In this document: positions 37,275 to 46,113 of the stretch, in pieces | Numbering within the stretch: the first letter of the stretch is position 1 | Layout of the letters: every line of letters starts with the position of its first letter | From: Aquabacterium parvum | GTDB taxonomy: Bacteria; Pseudomonadota; Gammaproteobacteria; Burkholderiales; Burkholderiaceae_C | Direction of reading: 5' to 3' | DNA: 48,039 nt | Assembly: GCF_001447195.1 (NCBI RefSeq) | Contig: NZ_LFRI01000454.1 | Span: 1 to 48,039 of the forward strand | Made by a program: the position numbers and the translations under genes | The notes under the pieces: model-generated | The model's database searches: none | Told to the model about the DNA's origin: nothing | The model's input: only the letters and a program-made list of their open reading frames with translations

Positions 37275-38699
37275 ATGGGCGCCCGCCACCCCCTTCCGTA
37301 TGCCTTCGCGCGGGCCCACGGCCTGCTGCTCGAAGCCGACGCCGAGCGATCCACCCTGTGGGCCAGCGTCGGTGTGTCACCCGCTGCGCTGTCGGAGGTG
37401 ATGCGCAAGTACGCCATCGACGTCATCGAGCAGGAGCCCGCCGAGACGCTGTCGCAGCGCATCGCCACGGCCTACGCTGCGGGTGAAGGCAGCGCTGCCG
37501 CCGTGGTGGGCGAGGTCGAAAGCGCGGTGGACCTGTCGCGCATGTTGCAGGACCTGCCAGCCGTTGAAGACCTGCTGGAGTCGAGCAACGACGCGCCCAT
37601 CATCCGCATGCTCAACGCGCTGCTCACGCAGGCCGCGAAGGACGGTGCGTCCGACATCCACATCGAGCCGTACGAGCGATCTTCGTCGGTGCGCTTTCGC
37701 GTCGATGGCACGCTGCGCGAGGTGGTGCAGCCCAACAAGGCACTGCACGCCGCGCTGATCTCGCGCCTGAAGATCATGGCCGAGCTCGACATCTCCGAAA
37801 AGCGCCTGCCGCAGGACGGCCGCATCAGCCTGCGCATCGGTGGTCGCGCGGTGGACGTTCGCGTCTCGACCTTGCCATCGGCCCACGGCGAGCGCGCCGT
37901 GCTGCGGATCCTGGACAAGGGCGACGCCAACAAGTTCACCCTGGAATCTCTGGGCATGAGCGGCGATTCGCTCGACCGCTTCAAGCGCTTGCTGCGCCAG
38001 CCCCACGGCATCGTGCTGGTGACCGGCCCCACGGGTTCCGGTAAAACGACCACGCTGTATGCGGGCCTGAGCACGGTCGACGCCGCCACCACCAACGTGC
38101 TGACGGTGGAAGACCCGGTCGAATACGAGCTGCCCGGCATCGGCCAGACCCAGGTCAACGCCAAGATCGACCTGACGTTTGCCAAGGCCCTGCGCGCCAT
38201 CTTGCGCCAGGACCCGGACGTCATCATGATCGGTGAAATCCGCGACTTCGAAACCGCGCAGATCGCCGTGCAGGCCTCGCTGACCGGTCACTTGGTGCTG
38301 GCCACGCTGCACACGAATGACGCGCCCAGCGCCGTCACGCGTCTCACCGACATGGGCATTGAGCCCTTCCTGTTGTCCAGCTCGCTGCTGGGCGTGCTCG
38401 GCCAGCGCCTGGTGCGCAAGCTGTGCGTGCACTGCAAGCGCCAGGATGACCAGGGCAAGTGGCACCCGGTGGGGTGCCCCGAATGCGGCATGAGCGGCTA
38501 CAAGGGCCGAACCGGTGTGTACGAACTCATGGTGGCCGACGACGAGATCCGCGGCCTGATCCACGAGCAGGCGGCCGAGTCCAAGCTGTTCGAGGTGGCC
38601 CAGCTCAGCGGCATGAAGACCATGCGCGAAGACGGCGACCGCCTGGTGGCCGAAGGCGTGACCTCGCTCGAAGAGGTCTTGCGCGTCACGCGGGAATGA
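37275..38699 (+). CDS. gspE: Type II secretion ATPase E
   Basis: The 474-residue cytoplasmic ATPase drives pseudopilus assembly. Walker A GPTGSGKT is at 251-258, the Asp box DPDVIMIGEIRD follows, then the His box VLATLHTNDAPSA. A zinc-binding CxxC pair (CVHC and CPEC, about 383-408) precedes the C-terminal helices, as in most GspE. The N1E domain contacting GspL is present but the total is slightly shorter than in E. coli (493). Confidence 0.97.
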   Translation: MGARHPLPYAFARAHGLLLEADAERSTLWASVGVSPAALSEVMRKYAIDVIEQEPAETLSQRIATAYAAGEGSAAAVVGEVESAVDLSRMLQDLPAVEDLLESSNDAPIIRMLNALLTQAAKDGASDIHIEPYERSSSVRFRVDGTLREVVQPNKALHAALISRLKIMAELDISEKRLPQDGRISLRIGGRAVDVRVSTLPSAHGERAVLRILDKGDANKFTLESLGMSGDSLDRFKRLLRQPHGIVLVTGPTGSGKTTTLYAGLSTVDAATTNVLTVEDPVEYELPGIGQTQVNAKIDLTFAKALRAILRQDPDVIMIGEIRDFETAQIAVQASLTGHLVLATLHTNDAPSAVTRLTDMGIEPFLLSSSLLGVLGQRLVRKLCVHCKRQDDQGKWHPVGCPECGMSGYKGRTGVYELMVADDEIRGLIHEQAAESKLFEVAQLSGMKTMREDGDRLVAEGVTSLEEVLRVTRE

Positions 38700-38742
38700 C
38701 CGCCCGCACGACGGCCCCGACCCGAGCACCTGAGTAACCACC

Positions 38743-39963
38743 ATGCCCGCCTTCCGCTTCGAAGCCCTGGACGCCACCGGCAAGACCGTCAACGGACTGG
38801 TCGATGCCGACAACCCCAAGGCCGCGCGCGCCCAGCTGCGCACCCAGCACATGGTGCCGCTCAGGGTGGCGCCCGTGCAGGTGGCCGAGAGCGAGCAGAG
38901 CACCTCGACCAAGCTGTTCGCGCGGCGGGTGTTCAACTCTTCCGAGCTGGCCGTTTGGACGCGCCAGCTCTCGGGCCTGGTGGTGGCGGGTTTGCCGCTG
39001 GAGCGGGCGCTCACAGCGCTCGCCGATGAAGCCGAAGACCCGCGCCAGCGCGAGCTCGTGGCACACCTGCGTGCCGAGGTCAACGCCGGCTCGCCCTTTG
39101 CCCGCGCTTTGCTGGGCTCGCCCCGCGAGTTCGACGAGGTGTACTGCGGCGTGGTGGCCGCCGGTGAGCAAAGTGGCCAGCTTGGCGGCGTGCTCGACAA
39201 ACTCGCCAACGACCTGGAAGAGCAGCAGGCGCTCAAGTCCAAGCTGATTGGCGCCACGCTGTACCCGGCCATCGTGTCGCTGTTCGCCGTGGTCATCGTG
39301 GTGGCCCTGCTGGTGTTCGTGGTGCCCCAGGTGGCGCAGGTGTTCTCCAGCAGCAAACGGGCGCTGCCTTTCCTGACGCAGTTCATGCTGGGCCTGAGCG
39401 CCTTCATGCGCAACTGGGGCTGGCTGCTGATGCTGGCCATCGTCGGCGGGGGCACCGGTTTGCTGGTGGCGCTGCGCGACGAGGGCTTCCGTCAAAAGTT
39501 CGACGCCTTCTGGCTGGAGTTGCCCATCATCGGACGGCTTTCTCGGGGCTACAACGCTGCGCGCTTTGCCGGCACGCTGGCCATGCTGGCGGGCTCGGGT
39601 GTGCCCATCCTCAAGGCCCTGCAGGCGGCGGCCGAGACGCTCTCCAACCGCGCCATGCGCGCCGACGCGATGGACGCGCTGGTGCAGGTGCGCGAAGGCG
39701 CGCCCCTGGCCTCGGCCATCGCGGCCAAGAAGCGTTTCCCGGGCCTGCTGTCGATGTTCGCCCGCTTGGGCGAGCAGACCGGCCAGTTGCCGTTGATGCT
39801 GCAGCGCGCCGCGGTGCAGCTCTCGGGCGAGGTGCAGCGCCGTGCGCTGGCGATTGCCACGGTGCTCGAACCCCTGCTCATCGTCGTGATGGGCCTGGTG
39901 GTCATGCTCATCGTGATGTCGGTGATGCTGCCGATCATGCAGATGAACACCTGGGTGAAGTGA
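38743..39963 (+). CDS. gspF: Type II secretion inner-membrane protein F
   Basis: The 406-residue polytopic platform protein. It has two copies of the GspF domain with the family's GLVVAGLPLERAL (about 78-90) and GSGVPILKALQAAAETL (about 283-300) repeats, and three hydrophobic segments including LFAVVIVVALLVFVVPQVAQV. It starts MPAFRFEALDATGKTV 43 bases after gspE and closes the gsp run. No terminator was seen in the 165-base gap to vgrG. Confidence 0.96.
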   Translation: MPAFRFEALDATGKTVNGLVDADNPKAARAQLRTQHMVPLRVAPVQVAESEQSTSTKLFARRVFNSSELAVWTRQLSGLVVAGLPLERALTALADEAEDPRQRELVAHLRAEVNAGSPFARALLGSPREFDEVYCGVVAAGEQSGQLGGVLDKLANDLEEQQALKSKLIGATLYPAIVSLFAVVIVVALLVFVVPQVAQVFSSSKRALPFLTQFMLGLSAFMRNWGWLLMLAIVGGGTGLLVALRDEGFRQKFDAFWLELPIIGRLSRGYNAARFAGTLAMLAGSGVPILKALQAAAETLSNRAMRADAMDALVQVREGAPLASAIAAKKRFPGLLSMFARLGEQTGQLPLMLQRAAVQLSGEVQRRALAIATVLEPLLIVVMGLVVMLIVMSVMLPIMQMNTWVK

Positions 39964-40128
39964 TTTCTGAAAGCGTTGTTGATTGAAGCGCGAAGGGTGG
40001 ACTGTGATTGAGTCCTGATCCTTTTGCCGCAATTTGCATTCGTTTTCAAATTACCCCCGTCCTGGGGAGCTTTGTGCTGAGGCAGCAGCCATAGACTGGC
40101 CTCCACTCAAATCAAAACCTCAGGGACC

Positions 40129-43100
40129 ATGAATTTGCCAAGCCTGTCGGACCTGGCCGGGCTGCTGTCTGCGTGGGCGCAAGACACCCGGCTGCACGCG
40201 CTGGCGGCCACGCATGCCGAGCAGCCCCTGCCCGCTGACTTGATGGTCGAGCGCTTCGAGCTGCACGAAGCCGTCTCCCAGCCCTTCGAGCTGTGCATCC
40301 ACGTCCTCACGCTTGACACCCACGTCGCCCTCAAAGACCTCTACGCGCGCCCTGTCACGCTGACCACGCGCCTGTCCGATGGCAGCGAGGTCTCGCGCAG
40401 CGGCGTGGTCACCGAAGCGCGCTCGCTGCAGTCCGACGGCGGCTTTGCCCGCAAGGCCCTGCTGCTGCAGCCCTGGATCGCCCTGCTCGAGCACGCCCTG
40501 TGCAGCAGGGTGTGGCAGGACGCATCGGTCATCCAGATCGTCGAAGACGTCTTTGCCGACCACCCGCAGCTGGCCGCCTGGCACTGGGACACGGGCGTGG
40601 CCGAGCACGTCGCCCAAGGGCTGTTTGCCCGCAACGGTGGCCAGCGCTCGTATTGCGTCCAGCACCGCGAGAGCGACCTCGATTTCGTCCAGCGGCTGCT
40701 CACAGAAGAAGGCATCGCCTGGCGCGTGGAAGAACACCCTGATGCACCCATGGGCCACCGCGTGGTGTTCTTCGTGCAAAGCGCCCAGCAACCCGAAGAC
40801 CCGACCAGCGTGCACAGCCTGGGTGGGCGGGGCATCCGCTTCCATGGCCACACCAGCCAGGAAGAGCAAGACAGCATCACGGCCCTGGCTGCGAGGCGCG
40901 AGCTGCGCCCCACCCAACTGGTGCTGCAAGGCTGGGACCACAAGGCCAACCAGGCCATCGTGGCCGAGGTGCCCACCGCCGCCCAGTGGGGCCCTGACGA
41001 AGCCTTGACCCTCAACGACTGGCTGCACAGCTACGACCCCACGGGCGACTTCGTGTGCGGCAACCACGCCGAGGCCACCTTCCTGGCCACCCTGCTTCAG
41101 CAGGCCCACGAAGCGCGCCACAAGAGCTGGTTTGGGCGCGGCAGCGTGCGCACCTTGCGCGCGGGCACCTGGGCTGGCGTCACGCAGTCCACCGTGGGAC
41201 TGATGTCAGGGCTGGCGTCCAGCACCACATCGGGTGCGAAGTGGGGTGCCTCAGCCGGCGTCACAGACCAAACAGGCGCACCCCACGAACTCTTCTTCAC
41301 CCAGGTGCACGCCGTCGGCATCAACAACCTGCCCAAAGACATCCAGGCCCTGATCGACGCCAGCCTGCCGCACCCCAAGGGCCGCTTCGCCCGCCCGCGC
41401 TGGCCCATGCTCGAGCGCCCACCCGGCTTTGACCCCGAGGGCACCCACTCGATCCACCAAGAACTCAACACCGAGCCCCTGCACACCCACGCCGAGCGCA
41501 CCGGCTTTGCCTGCCAGTTCCAGGCCGTTCGCCGCGACGTGCCCTGGCGCCCCGTGCTCATGGACGACACCGGCCTGCGCCCCCGCCCACGCCCGACCGC
41601 GCTGGGCCCGCAAACGGCCATCGTGGTGGGCCCCGATGGCAGCGAACACCCCAGCGGCGCCCACGAGCTGCACACCGACAAGATGGGCCGCGTGAAGGTG
41701 CGCTTCCACTGGCAAAGCATCGACTCGCCGCAAAGACGCCAAAGCGACCACAGCTGCTGGCTGCGCGTGGTCCAGCGCCTGTCGGGCCCGGGCATGGGCC
41801 ACCAGTTCATCCCGCGCATCGGGCAGGAGGTGCTCGTCACCTTCCTGGGCAACGACATCGATCGCCCGGTGGTCATGGCCGCGCTCTACAACGGCCAGGG
41901 CGAATCGGGCATCGCGCCCACGCCCGGTGGCCAAGCCGCCCAGGGCTCGCAGACCGACCAGAGTGCGCTGGCCCAGTCCACCGACCACACGCCCGCCTCG
42001 CAAGGCAACCTGATCGGCTCGGGCGCAGGCGGCCACAGCCCCGCCTGGCACGGCGCGGCCAGCGCAGCGGCCAGCCCAGGCGCACAAGGCCAGGCCAACG
42101 CAGCTGCGCTGAGCGGCATCAAGAGCAAGGAGTTCGGCGGCAGCGGCCACAACCAACTGGTGTGGGACGACACGCCCGAGCAGTTGCGCACCCAGTTGCA
42201 CACCACCCAGGCGCAGACCTGGCTGCAAATGGGCCACCTGCTGCACCAGGCCGACAACCACCGGGGCAGCTTCCGGGGCCTGGGCTTTGAGTTGCGATCG
42301 GATGCCTGGGGCGGTGTGCGAGCCGCACGTGGCGTGATGCTCAGCACCTTCAGCCTGCGCAATGGCCTGGGTCAGACCGCCGAGCCCGCAGGCGACAACG
42401 CTGCCGGCATCGCTCTCGCGCGCCAGATGCAGCAGTTGGCCGAGACGTTCAACCAGGCGGCCACCACCCACCAGACAGTGGGCCTGGCCACGGCCGCTGG
42501 CAGCCGCGCCGCCCGGCAAAGCACACTCGACGACACCCTCGCACCAGCGGCCGCCCTCACCAAGAGCCTGATGGGCACCGTCAGCACCACGAGCCTGCCC
42601 AACGCCATCGCCGACGCGGCAGACAAGGCCACCGGCGCGGCAGCCGACAAGCTGCCCCACATGGCCGACCCCAACATCGCGCTGGTCGGCAAAGCGGGCA
42701 TCGGCCTCACCGCAGGCCAGGACTGGCACCTCAGCAGCCAGGACACCACCCAGATCGCCAGCGGGCAACACACCCATTGGGCCGTGGGCGGGCAGGTGCG
42801 CGTGCACACGGCGCAAGGCATCGGCGTGCTGGCAGGGGCGATTCAGCCGGGCACGGAAGCCGCTGGCAAGGGCATCACGCTGATCGCCGCGCAAGGGCCG
42901 ATCGACATGCAGGCGCAAGCTGGGCCCGCTCAAGTCGCGGCCAAGCAGACGCTGGAGCTCAAGACGGCCAGTGGGGTGGTCAACATCGCGGCGGCCAAGC
43001 GCGTGGTGCTGTCGGTAGCAGGCGGCGCGAGCATCACGATCGAGGGCGGGCAGTTCACGGCGCAGTGCCCGGGCAAGATCACGGTCAAGGCGGGGCAGAA

Positions 43101-43641
43101 GTCGATGGTGGGGCCTGGTACCTCTCCATGGGTCATGCCAGCGATGCCCGTGTCCGCATTGAAAACGCGAAAGCCGAACTTCGACATCGTCCTCAAAGAC
43201 ATGCCTGGCTCACTGGGCATACCGCTGATTCACACAGATTGGAAGATCGTCGTGGCCAAGCTGGCCACGCCTGCTCGGCTGATCAACTTGAAGAGCAGTT
43301 GGCAACGCGTCATTGCAGCCGGGGAAACCAACGACAGGGGGCGCATGTCATTGGATGCGCTCACCAACCTGAAAGTCCTCGCGGCCCAGAAGCGTTACCC
43401 CGGAAGGTTGTATTTGCTCTACCCCGGTCAAGCCATCCCTGTCGAGATGTTCGAGTTGGATGGAGGCAGTGCGGACAAGCTCAGCGCGTCGCATGCTTTG
43501 GACGCCCTGAACATCACGAACAGCCGCAACGCATCGGTGGACGAACTTCAAGCGGCAGGGGATTGGCCTGCGGTGTCGACAGATCTCCAAGCAAAGAGCT
43601 TTCAGCAATTGCTGGATCAAACAATCAAAGGGAAGAACTGA
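40129..43641 (+). CDS. vgrG: Type VI secretion spike protein VgrG with C-terminal extension
   Basis: The 1170-residue spike protein. Residues about 1-430 form the gp27-like base (ERFELHEAVSQPFELCIHVLT, YCVQHRESDLDFVQRLLTEEGI), 513-590 the gp5 OB-fold (HTDKMGRVKVRFHWQ to NDIDRPVVMAALYN), and about 690-1000 the DUF2345 beta-helix with LIAAQGPIDMQAQAG. From about residue 1000 a distinct extension of about 170 residues follows (from KPNFDIVLKDMPG); GC drops there to the level of the next gene. It probably binds the Tle5 cargo encoded four bases downstream. No T6SS sheath, tube or baseplate genes are in the window, so it is an orphan module. Confidence 0.95.
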   Translation: MNLPSLSDLAGLLSAWAQDTRLHALAATHAEQPLPADLMVERFELHEAVSQPFELCIHVLTLDTHVALKDLYARPVTLTTRLSDGSEVSRSGVVTEARSLQSDGGFARKALLLQPWIALLEHALCSRVWQDASVIQIVEDVFADHPQLAAWHWDTGVAEHVAQGLFARNGGQRSYCVQHRESDLDFVQRLLTEEGIAWRVEEHPDAPMGHRVVFFVQSAQQPEDPTSVHSLGGRGIRFHGHTSQEEQDSITALAARRELRPTQLVLQGWDHKANQAIVAEVPTAAQWGPDEALTLNDWLHSYDPTGDFVCGNHAEATFLATLLQQAHEARHKSWFGRGSVRTLRAGTWAGVTQSTVGLMSGLASSTTSGAKWGASAGVTDQTGAPHELFFTQVHAVGINNLPKDIQALIDASLPHPKGRFARPRWPMLERPPGFDPEGTHSIHQELNTEPLHTHAERTGFACQFQAVRRDVPWRPVLMDDTGLRPRPRPTALGPQTAIVVGPDGSEHPSGAHELHTDKMGRVKVRFHWQSIDSPQRRQSDHSCWLRVVQRLSGPGMGHQFIPRIGQEVLVTFLGNDIDRPVVMAALYNGQGESGIAPTPGGQAAQGSQTDQSALAQSTDHTPASQGNLIGSGAGGHSPAWHGAASAAASPGAQGQANAAALSGIKSKEFGGSGHNQLVWDDTPEQLRTQLHTTQAQTWLQMGHLLHQADNHRGSFRGLGFELRSDAWGGVRAARGVMLSTFSLRNGLGQTAEPAGDNAAGIALARQMQQLAETFNQAATTHQTVGLATAAGSRAARQSTLDDTLAPAAALTKSLMGTVSTTSLPNAIADAADKATGAAADKLPHMADPNIALVGKAGIGLTAGQDWHLSSQDTTQIASGQHTHWAVGGQVRVHTAQGIGVLAGAIQPGTEAAGKGITLIAAQGPIDMQAQAGPAQVAAKQTLELKTASGVVNIAAAKRVVLSVAGGASITIEGGQFTAQCPGKITVKAGQKSMVGPGTSPWVMPAMPVSALKTRKPNFDIVLKDMPGSLGIPLIHTDWKIVVAKLATPARLINLKSSWQRVIAAGETNDRGRMSLDALTNLKVLAAQKRYPGRLYLLYPGQAIPVEMFELDGGSADKLSASHALDALNITNSRNASVDELQAAGDWPAVSTDLQAKSFQQLLDQTIKGKN

Positions 43642-46113
43642 ATGTCCAACGTTCGGAATGCGGTGGAGCTTCAAAGCCACTTTCTGGATCTTGGTTTGTC
43701 CATCGAGTTGCCCGAGCAAAAGGGTGGCGCGTCCGAACCCGGCAACCATGTGGCGATTTTGTTGGACAAGGGAGAAGGTAGCCCCGGCCGGGATGCAGTG
43801 AGCACGCCCACTGGATTTGCGCGTGACCCGGCTCGCTTGGCGCCGCCAAGGCAAGGCAACGCAGCCCAGTTCTTCATCACGGGCGAGAAGTACTACGAGG
43901 CGGTATACAAGGCCATCTCCGAGGCACGAGAGCACGTGTGGATTGCCGGATGGCAAGTGGCCTGGGATGTGGAGTTGAAGAATTTCGGATCTGGCAGAAC
44001 TCGGTTGATCGACGTCATCAAGGCGCTGGACCCCAAGAAGGTTGACATTCGCTTCATGATCTTCGGCACCAAGTTCGACGTGCCGCCCATCGATGACGTG
44101 CACGTGGCCAAAACGCTCCGGGCACTGGGGTGCAAGGTGTTCCTCGCCAAGGGCGAGTCTGACTTTTCAGAGCGCATCTACAGCTATTTCTCGCATCACC
44201 AGAAGTGCGTGATCATCGACGGCAAGGTTGCCTTTCTAGGCGGGCTGGACCTGACCCACGGGCGCCGCGATGATCACACCTTCCCGGTGGTGATTGACCC
44301 CCAGAAGCGCCGCATCAACGAGATGTACAACGCGTGCGTGCCCCACACACGCGAGATGAACGAGGATGAGTTGAGGTGGGTCGCGCAAGGCACGCAGCCG
44401 GGAGGCGCTCGCGAGCCCTATGACAACGCGGCTAAATGGGTGCTTGATCACCGCGATCGGCCTCGTCAGCCTTGGCAAGACGTGCACCTGCAGATTGAGG
44501 GCCCTGCAGTTTTCGATGTCGTGACGAACTTTGTCAGGCGCTGGAACGGTTTGACCGAGCTTCCACCGAAGGCCTATTGGGAGAATGACAGCACGCCACC
44601 CCAGGTGACTGGGGAGAAGCCCATCCAGCATGTTGGCAGCACACACATCAGTCAGTACCTTCCAGAGAAAATTCCGTCTGCATCGCAGCCTGGCGTAACC
44701 GTTCAGATTCTCCGCTCGGCCAGCGCAGACCAGAACCGACGCGAGCAGCGCTACTCAAGCATCGTGCCTGAGGCCATGCGGGGCAAGCGAACCGGTGCAG
44801 CGCAGGTCGACATCCAGGAAGCCATGCTCTGGGCGATTGAGGGCGCACAGCATTTCATCTACATCGAAAATCAATACTTCATCTCGAAGTATGGTGCAGA
44901 GCAGGTGATCGATGCCAACGGCGTGCCCATCAAGAACCCACCGCTGAGTGAGGAGTTGAGGCGTGCGAATGAAAGTTTTGCGCAAGAGCAGGGTTGGCTT
45001 AACACCAAGGCCTTTTACGGCACACAGACCCATCAAGTTGAAGAGGTGAGCAATCTCATCGTGCAAGCACTTGGCGGGCGCATCGCGAAGGCCATCCGAG
45101 AAGACAAGCCTTTTCACGTCTACCTCATGATTCCCTTGCATTCGGAAGGATTGCTCAACAGCCCCATGATCATGGGTGTGATGCACCTCACCATGCAAAC
45201 GCTCACCTTCGGGACGCACAGCCTGATCAACTTGATCAAGAGGGCGTTGGTCGAGAAGGAGTATGTGTCAAGGGGGCAAAACATTGACAACATTCCCCCT
45301 GCGATTGTTCGTCAGCGCATTTGGGAAGTCCCCGAGGAGGATTGGTCCAGATACCTCACCGTGCTCCACGGACGCAACTTTGGCCAGATTCCTGGAGGAC
45401 CGATGGTGAGCGAGCAAATCTACGTTCACAGTAAGTGTTTGGTGGCAGACGACAACGTGGCCATCATCGGCAGCGCCAACATCAACGACCGAAGCTTGAT
45501 GGGCGACCGAGACTCTGAAATTGCAGCCATGGTGGTTGATTCGGCCTCGATGCAAGCCACTCTGAATGGCGTGAAGCCATCCATGGTTCGTGGGTTTGCA
45601 CGAGAACTTAGAAGATCGCTGTGGAAGAAGCATCTGGGACTATTGGAGACACTGCCGCCTGGTGGGGTAGAGCCGGCCGATGTGCCAGACTCGGTGGTGG
45701 AAGCGCCAGCGGCCGAGGGAACAATCCGCGCGATTCAGCGCTTGGCAAACGCAAATAGCCGCGCATATGAAGCTGTTCTGCAATGGGTGCCTAAGAATGC
45801 AGATCGATCCCGGGCATCACTTGAAACGTCGAGTGGGCAAATGGGTTCTAGCATCTGGCCTGGTTGGAAATCCAGTGACGACGACACCCGCCAGCCGTGG
45901 TCCAAGCGTTTCGTTTATCCGCCCGGCGAAGCTATGTCTCGGCTGACTGGAAGGGTCAAGGGTTTCTGGTGCAGCTACCCCTACATGTGGACGCAGGGTC
46001 AAAATAACTACGACCGACGCATCGCCTTGGAACTCCTCTCGAACGTCAAGCCCTCAGAGGCAAACACACTTGTCAAGAAAAATGACCAAGATAGCAACGC
46101 TGCTGCTGGCTAG
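43642..46113 (+). CDS. T6SS phospholipase D effector, Tle5-like
   Basis: The 823-residue protein starts directly after the vgrG stop. Two HKD motifs are present: H186-x-K188-x4-D193 (HHQKCVIIDGKVAFLGG) and H596-x-K598-x4-D603 (VHSKCLVADDNVAIIGSANIN), as needed for one phospholipase D active site. The region between them, with FIYIENQYFIS, fits the PLD fold and the Tle5 family (PldA/PldB of Pseudomonas). It would cleave phosphatidylethanolamine-type lipids in prey membranes. There is no signal peptide, consistent with VgrG-borne delivery. Base composition is near 55% GC, unlike gsp genes. It overlaps the lipoprotein gene by 32 bases. Confidence 0.92.
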   Translation: MSNVRNAVELQSHFLDLGLSIELPEQKGGASEPGNHVAILLDKGEGSPGRDAVSTPTGFARDPARLAPPRQGNAAQFFITGEKYYEAVYKAISEAREHVWIAGWQVAWDVELKNFGSGRTRLIDVIKALDPKKVDIRFMIFGTKFDVPPIDDVHVAKTLRALGCKVFLAKGESDFSERIYSYFSHHQKCVIIDGKVAFLGGLDLTHGRRDDHTFPVVIDPQKRRINEMYNACVPHTREMNEDELRWVAQGTQPGGAREPYDNAAKWVLDHRDRPRQPWQDVHLQIEGPAVFDVVTNFVRRWNGLTELPPKAYWENDSTPPQVTGEKPIQHVGSTHISQYLPEKIPSASQPGVTVQILRSASADQNRREQRYSSIVPEAMRGKRTGAAQVDIQEAMLWAIEGAQHFIYIENQYFISKYGAEQVIDANGVPIKNPPLSEELRRANESFAQEQGWLNTKAFYGTQTHQVEEVSNLIVQALGGRIAKAIREDKPFHVYLMIPLHSEGLLNSPMIMGVMHLTMQTLTFGTHSLINLIKRALVEKEYVSRGQNIDNIPPAIVRQRIWEVPEEDWSRYLTVLHGRNFGQIPGGPMVSEQIYVHSKCLVADDNVAIIGSANINDRSLMGDRDSEIAAMVVDSASMQATLNGVKPSMVRGFARELRRSLWKKHLGLLETLPPGGVEPADVPDSVVEAPAAEGTIRAIQRLANANSRAYEAVLQWVPKNADRSRASLETSSGQMGSSIWPGWKSSDDDTRQPWSKRFVYPPGEAMSRLTGRVKGFWCSYPYMWTQGQNNYDRRIALELLSNVKPSEANTLVKKNDQDSNAAAG

